Both the position numbers and the translations under genes were made by a program. Of a stretch of 61,322 bases of DNA, positions 51,071 through 60,991 are shown piece by piece. Source of the DNA: Cohaesibacter sp. (GTDB taxonomy: Bacteria > Pseudomonadota > Alphaproteobacteria > Rhizobiales > Cohaesibacteraceae); assembly GCA_025800145.1 (NCBI GenBank), contig JAOXSH010000015.1, positions 1-61,322 on the forward strand. Direction: 5' to 3'. A model generated the notes under the pieces. The model saw only the letters and a program-made list of their open reading frames with translations. It was not told the DNA's origin and searched no databases. How positions within the stretch are numbered: the first letter of the stretch is position 1; each line of letters starts with the position of its first letter.

Positions 51071-53218
51071 TTACTGATCATATCCCAAGCGCTGGTTCAG
51101 CTCTTTGAGCAGATTGACCGCAGCTTCGGCAATGACGGTTCCAGGAGGGAAGATGGCAGAGGCGCCGGCTTCATAAAGGGCATCATAATCTTGCGGTGGG
51201 ATCACCCCCCCTGCCACAATCATAATATCCTCGCGCTCTTGCTCTGTCAGACATTGTTTAAGGGCTGGAACCAATGTCAAATGGCCCGCAGCCAAAGAAG
51301 AGGCCCCGACAATATGCACGTCATTTTCTACCGCTTGCCGGGCTGCTTCTTGCGGTGTCTGGAAAAGCGGGCCGATATCAACGTCAAAGCCAAGATCGGC
51401 AAAGGCGGATGCAATCACCTTTTGGCCACGGTCATGACCATCCTGCCCCATTTTGGCGATCAGAATACGGGGGCGGCGTCCATCATTGTCCTCAAATTCT
51501 TCAACCATAGTCTGGACTTTTTGTACCGCTTCAGACATTTGTCCAACCTCCTGACGATAAACACCGGAAATGGATTTAATCTCGGCACGGTGGCGACCAA
51601 AGACTTTTTCCATGGCGAAGGTGATCTCGCCAACCGTTGCCTTGACGCTGGCCGCTTTGACAGACAGATCCAGCAAATTGCCCGTGCCATTTTGCGCGGC
51701 TTCGGTCAGTGCTTCCAGTGCCGCATCCACTTCTGCCTGATTGCGCTCTGCTTTCAGGCGCTTGAGCTTATCAAGCTGTTGCTGACGCACGGCGGAATTG
51801 TCAACCTGCAAGACATCGATTGCCGCTTCATTTTCGGGCTTAAATTTGTTAACGCCGACCACGGTCTGGGTACCACTGTCGATGCGGGCCTGTGTTTTTG
51901 CAGCTGCTTCCTCAATACGCAATTTTGGAATGCCTGCCTCAATGGCCTTTGCCATACCACCCAGTTCTTCCACTTCACGGATATGGGCCAGTGCTTTTTC
52001 TGCCAGCTCATGGGTCAGCTTTTCAATATAATGAGAGCCGCCCCAAGGATCTATGACTTTGGTGGTGCCGCTTTCCTGCTGCAAAAATAGCTGGGTGTTG
52101 CGGGCGATCCGGGCCGAAAAGTCCGTTGGCAGGGCCAGTGCTTCGTCCAGCGCATTGGTATGCAGGGATTGGGTATGGCCTTGCGTCGCGGCCATGGCTT
52201 CGATTGCTGTGCGTCCCACATTGTTAAAAACATCCTGTGCGGTCAGTGACCATCCAGAGGTCTGGGAATGGGTGCGCAGGCTGTAGGATTTTGGATTTTT
52301 TGGATTGAATTCTTCCTTGACCAGTTTAGCCCAGAGCAGACGGGCAGCCCGCATTTTGGCAATTTCCATAAAGAAATTCATACCAATAGACCAGAAGAAG
52401 GACAAACGCGGGGCAAAAGCATCGACATCCAGTCCAGTTGCAACACCGGCGCGGATATATTCGATGCCATCGGCAATGGTATAGCCAAGCTCTAGATCTG
52501 CCGTCGCCCCGGCTTCCTGCATATGATAGCCGGAAATGGAAATGGAATTGAATTTTGGCATATTCTCGGATGTGTAAGCAAAAATATCCGAGATGATGCG
52601 CATGGATGGGACAGGCGGATAGATATAGGTGTTGCGCACCATAAATTCTTTCAGAATATCATTCTGAATGGTGCCAGAGAGTTTTTCCTGACTGACGCCC
52701 TGCTCTTGGGCGGCTGCAATATACAGCGCCATGACGGGCAAAACGGCTCCGTTCATGGTCATGGAGACGGACATTTTATCCAGCGGGATGCCGTCAAACA
52801 GGGTGCGCATATCATAGATGCTATCAATCGCCACACCGGCCATGCCCACGTCGCCGGGCACGCGCGGGTGATCGGAATCATAGCCACGGTGGGTTGCCAG
52901 ATCGAAGGCAATGGACAGACCTTTTTGCCCCGCAGCAAGATTGCGGCGATAGAAGGCGTTGGAATCTTCTGCCGTTGAGAAACCGGCATATTGGCGCACT
53001 GTCCATGGACGCTGGGTATACATGGTTGGGTAAGGGCCACGCACAAAAGGGGCCAGACCGGGCCAGCTTTGGGTGAAGTCGAGATTGGCAATCTCTGCTT
53101 CATCATAAGAGGCTTTGACATCAATGCCTTCTGGCGTTGTCCAGACGGAATCTGAGCTGCCTGCTGCCGGGCTTGCCGCTTCAAAAGCGATGTCAGCAAA
53201 ATTCGGGATCTTGGTCAT
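51071..53218 (-). CDS. scpA: Methylmalonyl-CoA mutase, large (catalytic) subunit
   Basis: An adenosylcobalamin-dependent isomerase that interconverts (R)-methylmalonyl-CoA and succinyl-CoA in propionate and branched-chain catabolism. The 715-residue protein starts with the TIM barrel ([20 protein letters not shown] and then [29 protein letters not shown]). It ends with the B12 domain [20 protein letters not shown], where DGHDRG supplies the cobalt-ligating His, and [17 protein letters not shown] 53218 has AGGAGA 6 nt upstream. It follows the small subunit gene by 11 nt. No cobalamin riboswitch is attached to this operon. Confidence 0.95.
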   Translation of the reverse strand: MTKIPNFADIAFEAASPAAGSSDSVWTTPEGIDVKASYDEAEIANLDFTQSWPGLAPFVRGPYPTMYTQRPWTVRQYAGFSTAEDSNAFYRRNLAAGQKGLSIAFDLATHRGYDSDHPRVPGDVGMAGVAIDSIYDMRTLFDGIPLDKMSVSMTMNGAVLPVMALYIAAAQEQGVSQEKLSGTIQNDILKEFMVRNTYIYPPVPSMRIISDIFAYTSENMPKFNSISISGYHMQEAGATADLELGYTIADGIEYIRAGVATGLDVDAFAPRLSFFWSIGMNFFMEIAKMRAARLLWAKLVKEEFNPKNPKSYSLRTHSQTSGWSLTAQDVFNNVGRTAIEAMAATQGHTQSLHTNALDEALALPTDFSARIARNTQLFLQQESGTTKVIDPWGGSHYIEKLTHELAEKALAHIREVEELGGMAKAIEAGIPKLRIEEAAAKTQARIDSGTQTVVGVNKFKPENEAAIDVLQVDNSAVRQQQLDKLKRLKAERNQAEVDAALEALTEAAQNGTGNLLDLSVKAASVKATVGEITFAMEKVFGRHRAEIKSISGVYRQEVGQMSEAVQKVQTMVEEFEDNDGRRPRILIAKMGQDGHDRGQKVIASAFADLGFDVDIGPLFQTPQEAARQAVENDVHIVGASSLAAGHLTLVPALKQCLTEQEREDIMIVAGGVIPPQDYDALYEAGASAIFPPGTVIAEAAVNLLKELNQRLGYDQ

Positions 53219-53229
53219 CACGTCTCTCC

Positions 53230-55092
53230 TTACGCTTGAACCATAGGCTGAATGTCCAGCATGGCATGGATCTTTGCCAATTCGGCAAGGACATCACAGC
53301 CTTCAAAGGCAAACGCGTCGATGCCAGCAGCCTTTAAAGCGTCCATCAAATCTTTGGGCCGTCCTGCCAGATAGACCATTTTTGCTCCGGCTTCTTTGAG
53401 GGCTTTGGCTAATTCAGCTCCGCGCTCTTCATAAAGGGCATCAGGCCCCACCAGACAGGCAATGTCAGCCTTGCTCTCTTTGAAAGCGGCAAGAGCGCTT
53501 GCATTATCCTCAAACCCCCGATCGGATAGAGCGGCGACACCACCGGCTTCAAAGAAATTCTTGGCCCACGTAGCGCGTGCCGTATAATCAGCGATGCGGC
53601 CCATATTGACAAAAAAGATAGACGGCGCTTTGGGGGCCGCCTTTGCTGCATCACGCAAGGCTTCATACGCTTCTGCCAATCTTTGCGGCTTTAAAGCCGC
53701 ACATGTGATGCCCTCTTTTGCCAAATCCGGTGCTGCAACGCGATCAATGAGCTCTACCGCCACCGCTTCTTCATGAATATCGGGAAAGGCAGAAGCGCCG
53801 GTCAGGGCGTTTTTGCGGCTGGCCAATAATTTGGCGCGGTCCTGTTTGGCTCCGCTGATCCAATCGGCCAGCAGGCCAGCCTGAAGGGCTGAGACCATGC
53901 CACCTGCTTTTTCAAGGCTTTGAAACAAGTTCCAAGCCTGCAAAGCTATATCTGACGTCAGGCTTTCGACAAAGCCGGATCCCGCTGCGGGGTCTGTCAC
54001 TTTGTATAGATTGGATTCTTCCAGCAACAGGGTTTGCAGATTGCGGGCAATGCGGCGTGCAAAGGCATCTGGCAAGCCAAGGGCTGCGGTATGGGGCAAG
54101 ATGCAGACGCTATTGGCTCCGCCAACACCGGCGGCAAAGCTGGCTGTCGTGGCCCGCAAAATATTCACCCATGGGTCCAATCGGGTCATCATGGCCCAAG
54201 AGGTTTCTGCATGGATTTTCAAGGCAATGAATTCAATGTCAGCGGCTTGCAACAGGCGCGCCCAGAGATGACGCATGGCGCGAATTTTTGCCAAAGAACC
54301 AAATTGGTTTGCTTCAACGCTTAAGGTCACATCCATCATGGAAAGAGCCTGGCGGCCTTCAAAGCCTGTCTCTTCCAAGATGGTCCAATAGGCCACAATA
54401 GAGGCAAGAATTGCAGCCAGTTCCTGTGCATCTGTTGCGCCGGCATCATGATAAGGGCGGCCATCAATGCTTATAAACGGCCCTTTGAAACCTTTTTGCT
54501 GGAGATCCCGGATTGTCTCAACCATCTTGGCGGCGCGTTCCTGCCAATTGGGAGCCATAATACCAGTGGCAGCGAATGTGCCGATGGGATCCAGGCCAAA
54601 CGATACATTGATATCAGCGCAATTATAGCCGCGCTCTACAACCAGATCAGCAAATGCAGTGGCAGCGATCCGGCCTGTTACACCGCCCTCAAGACGAATA
54701 TTGATCAGATCGAGCAGCACCTCATCCAACGCTTTGGACAGAGTGTCTTTATCCGCCTGCAAACCATAGCCGCGCGCCGAGGCGCAGCCCGCAAATGGTA
54801 TGGACAGCATATTCGTGCCGTTATTCAGATCAATCAAGGCCTGCTCATTGGCCTTTTCTGCTTGCGGATGATCGACTTTTTGGCAAACATCCCATGGCAT
54901 TTGCACAGCACGCATTGCCATGGCGGCCTTGCCCTCTCCTCTAGGATAGATCGGATCAATGGTCAGGCCATCCGCTGTTGTCGTGGAAATTTTCGACAGA
55001 GGAGCGCCTTTCAGGGCCTTTTCTGCCATTTCCTGCCAATCATTGTGCGAATAACCTGAAAAGGTATCCGAAATCCTTAGAGCATCGCTCAT
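53230..55092 (-). CDS. Methylmalonyl-CoA mutase, small (non-catalytic) subunit
   Basis: A 620-residue partner that pairs with the large subunit to form the heterodimer. [20 protein letters not shown] and [20 protein letters not shown] begin the barrel domain. The C-terminal cobalamin-like domain is degenerate and lacks the DxHxxG motif ([20 protein letters not shown]), as expected for this subunit. The ATG has AGGAG upstream. It is the first gene of a two-gene operon. The upstream 700 bp contain no B12-box motif. Confidence 0.92.
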   Translation of the reverse strand: MSDALRISDTFSGYSHNDWQEMAEKALKGAPLSKISTTTADGLTIDPIYPRGEGKAAMAMRAVQMPWDVCQKVDHPQAEKANEQALIDLNNGTNMLSIPFAGCASARGYGLQADKDTLSKALDEVLLDLINIRLEGGVTGRIAATAFADLVVERGYNCADINVSFGLDPIGTFAATGIMAPNWQERAAKMVETIRDLQQKGFKGPFISIDGRPYHDAGATDAQELAAILASIVAYWTILEETGFEGRQALSMMDVTLSVEANQFGSLAKIRAMRHLWARLLQAADIEFIALKIHAETSWAMMTRLDPWVNILRATTASFAAGVGGANSVCILPHTAALGLPDAFARRIARNLQTLLLEESNLYKVTDPAAGSGFVESLTSDIALQAWNLFQSLEKAGGMVSALQAGLLADWISGAKQDRAKLLASRKNALTGASAFPDIHEEAVAVELIDRVAAPDLAKEGITCAALKPQRLAEAYEALRDAAKAAPKAPSIFFVNMGRIADYTARATWAKNFFEAGGVAALSDRGFEDNASALAAFKESKADIACLVGPDALYEERGAELAKALKEAGAKMVYLAGRPKDLMDALKAAGIDAFAFEGCDVLAELAKIHAMLDIQPMVQA

Positions 55093-55789
55093 TTCTATTT
55101 GCTCCTATCAAAACCCTCAGAATCAAGGTCATGCCATCCTTGATATGCGTTCGTTTTTGATGTCACGCAGGTCCATGTCATCGCTTCGGCATATCCTGTG
55201 CCGCTTCCTGATCTTTGCTGCCAGCTTGGCTCTTTTATCCTTGTTGGACTGACCGCATTGCATGATCAAATCTTTATCTTAAGGGTTTAAGCCCCTCATA
55301 GGCCCGCTGCAAGCCCGCCAAATGGCCATATTCATACTACCAACGGTGAGGAAAGCTGTTGCCCAGGCAGCTATCGTCGATATTTTTCGACAAATGTATG
55401 CAGATTTGAAGCCGCTATTGCGTATTCTAAAAAGTGAAGGCACACGAATCATAGTATGCCCTAATAGATGCATTCGTATTTTCACGTATTATTAGGATTG
55501 TAGCCCCCCAGAATTTTTCCTACATAGCCCTGTCAACTTTACCAATATTCTGCGATCAGATTTCGGATTATTTTGTATAAAAACAATTAATTGGATTGAA
55601 TTGATGAGTTTTTGTTGCTCGTTTTTTTACTTTACGCCATCGTAATGCAGCATGCTGAACAGCGTGTTTTCTTAACCCGTTCAGGTCAGATGAGTTTTGG
55701 AGTTTCTCAAGGCTTCATTTCATCCCTTCATTTTGTCCCCTTGATCGCGTCGGGTGCTTTGGTCGAGACATAAACAAGAAAAGCAAGTC
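55093..55789. other. Divergent intergenic region, mutase operon / LuxR gene
   Basis: Near 55464-55496 CCTAATA pairs with TATTAGG across a 20-nt loop. CTACCAACGGTGAGG at about 55338 shares nine bases with family A but has no other element features. No gene, riboswitch or full palindrome was found. Presumably two promoters lie here. Confidence 0.5.
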
Positions 55790-56533
55790 ATGTCCCAGCA
55801 AATAGACACCATGGATGAGCTGCCTGTTACAGCTCTGATCGAACATAAGCCAGAAGACCTCACCGGTTTTCTGGATTATGTTTGTGCAATCTTAAAGCAT
55901 AAAGGGGCCCAACATATTCTGATCACAGGCCTCTCCCTACCCGGAAAGCCTCTTCGTGATCTGATTTATCGCAATCAGTGGGGCCATAGCGACATATATT
56001 CATCGGCGATTTCCTCAGTGCAGGGAGAGGATATTCTGTTACGCAAGATTGCTGGCCTCACCCACCCAAAGTTATGGCATTTTGATGAAGCAAAAAGTTG
56101 GCTCAGGGACTCAGCACTTTTCAGAATGCTGATAGAGCACAGCGGCAATCCTATCAGTATGAATGATATTGTGGGCATCCATGTTCATCAGTTCAGTCGT
56201 GTTCAGATGGCCATCATTGCAGCAGGTGAGACATTGCGTCTATCCACGCAGGATTTGTATTTTTTCTCTTGCCAATGTCAGGTTATCCTGTCAGATCTTG
56301 ATGATACAAGGCCTTTGGGACAGAGCAGATCTGGGGAATTGTCTGGTCGCGAGCGCCATGTTCTTGCTCTTACAGCACAGGGAAAAACAGCAAGCCATAT
56401 TGCACAGGAACTGCGCATTTCCCAGCGCACGGTTCATGCGCATCTACAAAATGCTTCCGAAAAATTGCAGGCGGCGAACAAGACCCAAACCGTGGTGGAA
56501 GCCGTACGCTATGGGCAGATCGAGCTGAATTAA
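55790..56533 (+). CDS. LuxR-family transcriptional regulator
   Basis: A 247-residue regulator. The N-terminal part (about 1-170) has the size and pattern of an autoinducer-binding-like domain but I cannot point to the conserved signal-contact residues, so it may bind something else or nothing. The C-terminal helix-turn-helix is clear: LSGRERHVLALTAQGKTASH followed by IAQELRISQRTVHAHLQNAS (about 180-235). ATG 55790 is chosen over a GTG at 55754. No luxI-type synthase is nearby, so it would be an orphan LuxR. Confidence 0.85.
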   Translation: MSQQIDTMDELPVTALIEHKPEDLTGFLDYVCAILKHKGAQHILITGLSLPGKPLRDLIYRNQWGHSDIYSSAISSVQGEDILLRKIAGLTHPKLWHFDEAKSWLRDSALFRMLIEHSGNPISMNDIVGIHVHQFSRVQMAIIAAGETLRLSTQDLYFFSCQCQVILSDLDDTRPLGQSRSGELSGRERHVLALTAQGKTASHIAQELRISQRTVHAHLQNASEKLQAANKTQTVVEAVRYGQIELN

Positions 56534-56631
56534 GCCGTGACCTTTAACGGCGATTGGTACTGGAACGATGATCTGGCTCATAATGCAATTGCATTGATGA
56601 GCCAGTTGATGCGGTCTTGTCGAGCGTTAGA

Positions 56632-57042
56632 TCAATAGCTCATCATGGGTGACAATTCTTTTGCTTGGGCAACCCATTTTTCGACATTGCTCTGGGCTGG
56701 CACCTGACGCACCAGTTTCTTTTCGCTGTTGGCCTCTTGCATGGCAAGGGTCAGGTTGGCTGCATTGCGATTGCGCAATTCCTTGACCGTATCAACGCCA
56801 GCTGCTTCCAGCAATTCGGAATATTCCTCGCCCACGCCCTTGATGCGCATCAGATCGGCCATATTGGCCCATTTCAGAATGCGTTTATGCTCAATGCCAG
56901 TCTCTGCTTCCAGCGCCTTGCGCCCGACAGGATCTTTGGCGCGCTCCAGATAGGCTTTGGTATTGGTGATGCCAACGGCCTTTAACTTTTCTGCATAAAT
57001 GGGACCAATGCCTTCAATGTTAGCGATCGGATAAGATGACAT
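56632..57042 (-). CDS. DUF4332 helix-hairpin-helix protein
   Basis: A 136-residue soluble protein. Two helix-hairpin-helix segments are visible: IANIEGIGPIYAEKLKAVGI and DLMRIKGVGEEYSELLEAAG, with LRNRNAANLTLAMQEANSEK and KKLVRQVP after them, the DUF4332 pattern. The fold suggests nucleic acid binding. The family has no assigned function. AAGGAG lies 6 nt before ATG 57042. It sits next to another small minus-strand gene and may be co-transcribed with it. Confidence 0.85.
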   Translation of the reverse strand: MSSYPIANIEGIGPIYAEKLKAVGITNTKAYLERAKDPVGRKALEAETGIEHKRILKWANMADLMRIKGVGEEYSELLEAAGVDTVKELRNRNAANLTLAMQEANSEKKLVRQVPAQSNVEKWVAQAKELSPMMSY

Positions 57043-57130
57043 GTCTTGCTCCTTCACAAAAGCCTGCCTGTGCGGGCCATAAACGGATATGAAAAAGGCG
57101 ACCCTATGGCCGCCTTATGTTTTGAAAGTC

Positions 57131-57520
57131 TTAGACAATCTGGTTCAGTCCGGGCACCGAAGAGACGATCTCGTCGACCACTTCCTCTCCGACGCTTTCC
57201 TTGGCTGCGCTGATCAATTCTGACGCAACGGACTGGATCTGACCCATATCAAGGCCTGCTGAGTTCAGCTCATTCATGGCAGCCATGGCACCGCCCATGC
57301 CACCCATGGAGCCCATAAGGCCACCGAGCAATCCACCGCCAGAATTTTCGCCTTCTTCCGAGATCAACTCACTCGCTCCGGGCAAGGCTTCCAGCAACAT
57401 GCTCATTTTATCGTCCGGTCCTTCCTTATTGAGGAATTTCAGGATGATCTGCACTGCGGTTTTGGCAATATCAGGTGAAATACCAGCAGCTGAAGCGATG
57501 CGTTCAATAATTTCGTCCAT
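57131..57520 (-). CDS. Small acidic helical protein with a glycine/methionine-rich centre
   Basis: A 129-residue protein, possibly related to the DUF2267/DUF2780 group, though I am not sure. The helical start MDEIIERIASAAGISPDIAK and then TAVQIILKFLNKEGPDDKMS resembles those families. The middle GGGLLGGLMGSMGGMGGAMA is a flexible Gly/Met segment. The end is acidic. GGGAGA lies before ATG 57520. The longer frame to 57616 extends into a family A arm. Upstream of DUF4332 in the same direction. Confidence 0.7.
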   Translation of the reverse strand: MDEIIERIASAAGISPDIAKTAVQIILKFLNKEGPDDKMSMLLEALPGASELISEEGENSGGGLLGGLMGSMGGMGGAMAAMNELNSAGLDMGQIQSVASELISAAKESVGEEVVDEIVSSVPGLNQIV

Positions 57521-57865
57521 AATCGTCTCCCGATTCGGTTTTTTCTTGCTTGAGACCAGTTTTTCACTTGGCTGCAAGGGTGACAAGCTTTGATCTTTGC
57601 TTAATACCAACGGCACGAAAGATTACCCCATATGACCGGCACTTTTCTCTACCTGCCGTAGCGTTCTGTTTGCTTTATAGAGGGCCTTTTGTGACCATTT
57701 GATTGTTAAAAGACTTGTATAACTTGTTTTTTCTAGTCACTGCTGTCTGAACACAGTGTGAATGATGCACAAAACAGGTATCATTTCTATTCTGTTGCAA
57801 AGGGTGGGACAGTGGCAACTTTTCACAGTTGGCCATCATGGTTTTGTAAAAGAATTGAGGGCGGA
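57521..57865. other. Divergent intergenic region upstream of the HerA-like gene
   Basis: It contains a family A arm (57604-57641). The reading frame of the HerA-like gene is open back to 57758 but without a usable start signal. The rest is presumably promoter. Confidence 0.5.
57604..57641 (+). repeat. Family A single arm
   Basis: ATACCAACGGCACGAAAGAT then TACCCCATATGACCGGCA, preceded by TTA. No right arm follows. Confidence 0.8.
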
Positions 57866-59458
57866 ATGCTAAAAGACGGACAAATCTATCTGGGAACCAG
57901 CTTTGTAAGCGATGAGGCTGGTGCGCACACCAGTCGGGGAGAATATCTCAATCTTAAGCTGGCCAACCGCCATGGATTGATTGCAGGGGCAACGGGTACA
58001 GGCAAAACCGTTTCGCTGCAAATTCTGACCGAAGGATTTTCTGCCGCTGGCGTGCCTGTTTTCTGCGCCGATGTGAAGGGGGATTTGTCCGGTCTTGCCG
58101 CGGCTGGGGAGCCAAAGGATTTTCTGGCCAAACGGGCCAAGACCATTGGTTTTTCCGATGACTATCAGTTTGAAGCGATGCCCACCATTTTTTGGGATTT
58201 GTTTGGCGACCAAGGCCATCCCATTCGCACCACCCTGTCCGATATGGGGCCTTTGTTGCTTTCACGCTTGATGGATTTGAACGCAACGCAAGAAGGAGTG
58301 CTCAATATTGCCTTCAAACTGGCCGATGATGAAGGGCTTTTGCTGCTTGATTTGAAGGATTTGCGGGCGCTGTTGGTTCATATGGAAGAGCGGCGCAAGG
58401 AATTGAGCAGTTCTTATGGCAATGTCTCTACGGCCTCCATTGGTGCCATTCAACGGCAATTGCTGGTGCTGGAACAGCAAGGCGCAGAGCATTTCTTTGG
58501 GGAAGCGGCGCTGGATATTATGGATTTGATGCGTACCACGCGCGATGGCCGTGGCATGGTCAATATTCTGGCTGCGGACAAATTGATGCAGTCCCCTCGC
58601 CTCTATGCCACATTTCTTTTATGGCTGTTGTCTGAATTGTTTGAAGAATTGCCCGAAGTGGGCGATCGGGATCGACCCCGCCTTGTCTTCTTCTTTGATG
58701 AGGCGCATTTGTTGTTTGACGATGCGCCAAAAATTTTGGTCGAAAAAGTCGAACAAGTGGTAAAACTAATCCGCTCCAAGGGGGTTGGGGTCTATTTTGT
58801 CACTCAAAATCCGATTGATATTCCCGATGGGGTGCTCTCTCAGCTTGGCAATCGTGTGCAACATGCCTTGCGCGCCTTTACCCCACGCGATCAAAAAGCG
58901 GTGCGCGTGGCCGCAGAGACCTTTCGTGCGAACCCGCAGCTGAATACGCGCGAAACCATTATGGCCATGGGCGTTGGTGAGGCGCTTGTCTCAACCCTGA
59001 TGAAAAAAGGCGTGCCGTCCATTGTCCAGCAAACCCTGATCCGCCCGCCAAGTTCGCGGCTCGGCCCTTTGAGCGCCTCTGAGCGTCAAGACATCATTCA
59101 AAATAGCCCTGTTTTTGGGCTGTATGATGTTGCCAAGGATCGAGAAAGCGCTTTTGAAGTTCTGAAAAAGAGAGCAGAACAGAAAGCCCAGCGCGAAGAA
59201 GAGCAAAGAGCCGAAGAAGATCGCCAACGCCAAGAAAAAGGGCGGATGCGCAAAAGCCGCACCGGTTTCACCTTGCCAGATTTTGGCCGGGATGACCGCC
59301 CCACCCGTTCCTCTCGCCGCAAGAGCACAAGACGACGCAGCTCCAATCGACAAAGTGTTGCAGAAGCGGCCATGAAGTCGGTTGCGCGCTCTGTCGCAAC
59401 CTCGCTTGGCAAAGCTTTGGTTCGGGGTATCCTTGGTAGCCTGAAACGAGGATTTTAG
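57866..59458 (+). CDS. HerA-like P-loop ATPase, DUF853/YjgR family
   Basis: A 530-residue cytoplasmic ATPase related to the DNA-translocating HerA/FtsK class. The Walker A is [16 protein letters not shown] (about 55-70). [15 protein letters not shown] follows. The Walker B is [17 protein letters not shown], and [20 protein letters not shown] is the sensor region. A basic Arg/Ser-rich tail ([14 protein letters not shown]) ends it. ATG 57866 follows GAGGGCGGA. No nurA nuclease partner is near. YjgR-type proteins have no proven role. It is followed by two terminators. Confidence 0.9.
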   Translation: MLKDGQIYLGTSFVSDEAGAHTSRGEYLNLKLANRHGLIAGATGTGKTVSLQILTEGFSAAGVPVFCADVKGDLSGLAAAGEPKDFLAKRAKTIGFSDDYQFEAMPTIFWDLFGDQGHPIRTTLSDMGPLLLSRLMDLNATQEGVLNIAFKLADDEGLLLLDLKDLRALLVHMEERRKELSSSYGNVSTASIGAIQRQLLVLEQQGAEHFFGEAALDIMDLMRTTRDGRGMVNILAADKLMQSPRLYATFLLWLLSELFEELPEVGDRDRPRLVFFFDEAHLLFDDAPKILVEKVEQVVKLIRSKGVGVYFVTQNPIDIPDGVLSQLGNRVQHALRAFTPRDQKAVRVAAETFRANPQLNTRETIMAMGVGEALVSTLMKKGVPSIVQQTLIRPPSSRLGPLSASERQDIIQNSPVFGLYDVAKDRESAFEVLKKRAEQKAQREEEQRAEEDRQRQEKGRMRKSRTGFTLPDFGRDDRPTRSSRRKSTRRRSSNRQSVAEAAMKSVARSVATSLGKALVRGILGSLKRGF

Positions 59459-59510
59459 GAGCTTTTCGGACTGTGCTGTTGCGCCGGCAAGATTTTATTC
59501 ACCTAAAATC

Positions 59511-59530
59511 AAAAGCCTTGTTGGCTTTTT
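59511..59530 (+). terminator. Terminator after the HerA-like gene
   Basis: AAAAGCC (59511-59517), loop TTGTT, GGCTTTTT. Short stem with a T-run. Confidence 0.65.
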
Positions 59531-59560
59531 ACAGATTACAAGGATCTTTATTCGATACTG

Positions 59561-59585
59561 GGCCGGTCCAATTGGACTGGCCTTT
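59561..59585 (+). terminator. Second terminator after the HerA-like gene
   Basis: GGCCGGTCCA (59561-59570) pairs with TGGACTGGCC (59573-59582) with one wobble, followed by TTTTT overlapping 59583-59587. It is stronger than the one 50 bp upstream. Confidence 0.75.
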
Positions 59586-59681
59586 TTATTTTCTGCATGA
59601 AAACAATGATTTGGCCCTATAAACAAAAATAGCTATTGGAGTTGATGCGCCAATGGCCGGTTAACAAATGAGGCATTATTC

Positions 59682-60476
59682 ATGCGTCGCCTGAAGGCTG
59701 TCAAAGATTTGAGTGTTCTGATAGTCGCGCCCCGCCGCCATGACCGGAAATTGTGGGCAGATCTATTGAAGAATTGTGGCATCAATCATCCAACTGCGAT
59801 GGATGATATCAAACAGGCTGCGCATTTTATTGGTTCAGGTCAGGCTGATGTTGTCTTTGTTGACGAAGCCTATGGGGCGCAAGGCATTGCCAAAGTGCTG
59901 ATTCCAGCCCGCGGTGTCGAATTTTCCGGTGGGCGTGGCGTCTGTCTGATTTTATGCTCCAAAAAGGCAACGGCTGCGGATGTGTTGAATGCGCGTCGTC
60001 TTGGCTTTGCCTCTCTGGTTATTTTGCCTGCCTCCTCAGATACCGTGCGCAAGCATCTGGAACTTGCGGCTCGTTATATTCCGCCCAGTGATGAAGAGCT
60101 TGGCTGGTCAGCGCCAAAACCAAAAGAAGAAAAAGACCGTCCAGCAATGCCCGATGCACGAGAAGATGGACAGGCGCTGAGTGTTTCGGATGGCATGGCG
60201 CAAGCTTTGGATTCTGCTGCCTCGCAACACAATCAGCAAAGTCGCTCCCCTTTTAAGAGTGGCGCAAATCATGATCAGGATGCGGGCGATGTTCCCTCTC
60301 TCACATTGGTGAAGAGCGGCCAATCATTTAATCAAGAGAGCAAAAAGTCAGCAGAAGATCTTTTGGACGAGGCATGGGAGGAAGAAGAAAGTGCTAGTGA
60401 AGCCGACGACTTTACAGGCCAAACTCCGGGAAGATCTGCCTCTTCTGCGGCAGAAGAAGAAGTCGTCTTTTTGTGA
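59682..60476 (+). CDS. Protein with a receiver-like domain and long acidic tail
   Basis: A 264-residue protein. Residues 8-125 have a CheY-like alternation (LSVLIVAPRRHDRKLWADLL, then DVVFVDEAYGAQGIAKVLIP, LILCSKKATAADVLNARRLG and FASLVILPAS). An Asp lies where the phosphoacceptor would be (VFVDEA), but the N-terminal acidic pair is missing (APRRHD) and the conserved Lys is replaced, so phosphorylation is doubtful. Residues 135-264 are a disordered, acidic Ser/Glu-rich tail. Similar CpaE/receiver-like alphaproteobacterial proteins exist. I cannot name this one. ATG 59682 is the first usable start. Confidence 0.65.
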   Translation: MRRLKAVKDLSVLIVAPRRHDRKLWADLLKNCGINHPTAMDDIKQAAHFIGSGQADVVFVDEAYGAQGIAKVLIPARGVEFSGGRGVCLILCSKKATAADVLNARRLGFASLVILPASSDTVRKHLELAARYIPPSDEELGWSAPKPKEEKDRPAMPDAREDGQALSVSDGMAQALDSAASQHNQQSRSPFKSGANHDQDAGDVPSLTLVKSGQSFNQESKKSAEDLLDEAWEEEESASEADDFTGQTPGRSASSAAEEEVVFL

Positions 60477-60518
60477 TCTGCTTTCTTTTGTTTCACTATT
60501 GGGCGTAACGCTGACCTA

Positions 60519-60838
60519 ATACCAACGAGTAGAAATAATGACCCATAGGATGCCTTGAAATGGTTTACTGACAAGGCGTTTTTCGACGGACAATGCCGGG
60601 GCATTTTCTTTTTGATGCGAACCTTTTGCATTGAATTGTCAAGACAATTCAATGAGGCGCGCCCTAGAAAGACAACGCCGCTCAGTGAGCCATTTCAAGG
60701 CACCGAAGGCCGGTTTTCTGGGCCTTCTGGACTGCGTCGCTCTTGCTTTGTGGTCAGCCAGACCATGGCAGCAAAAGTTCCTTACCAGAAAACCCAGAAA
60801 ATCCGGTCATATGGGTCATTATTTCTGCTCGTTGGTAT
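60519..60838. repeat. Family A palindromic element, long variant copy (320 bp)
   Basis: The arms read ATACCAACGAGTAGAAATAA at the left and TTATTTCTGCTCGTTGGTAT at the right. They differ from other copies in the same place on both sides. The middle joins segments seen in the copies at 22649, 34712 and 35309 and also holds an extra palindrome at 60630-60653. Confidence 0.85.
60630..60653. repeat. Perfect 11-bp stem palindrome nested in the family A element
   Basis: ATTGAATTGTC (60630-60640), AA, GACAATTCAAT (60643-60653). It sits in a stretch of about 50 bp that the other copies lack. Confidence 0.75.
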
Positions 60839-60991
60839 TACATACTGACGAGGCAGAGCATGTTTCTTAATATGTTCAAAATATTCAATGTTTTTGGTAA
60901 TCCACCTGAAGACCTCTATTAACCCATGTTGATTATGGCCATTCGGCTTGTTTTCTGATTCACTGACCCAGCCTTGATTTGGAGGGGAAAG

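Larger units (their letters stand above)
60477..60991. other. Region between the receiver-like gene and the IS5 transposase
   Basis: Mostly a 320-bp family A element (60519-60838). The last 150 bp should contain the left end of the insertion sequence and its promoter. I could not fix the inverted repeat because the right end of the element is outside the window. Confidence 0.6.

Noticed and set aside
55338..55355. CTACCAACGGTGAGG as another family A copy
   Set aside because: Only nine bases match, the flank is not TTA/TAA, and the arm sequence after CGG is unrelated.
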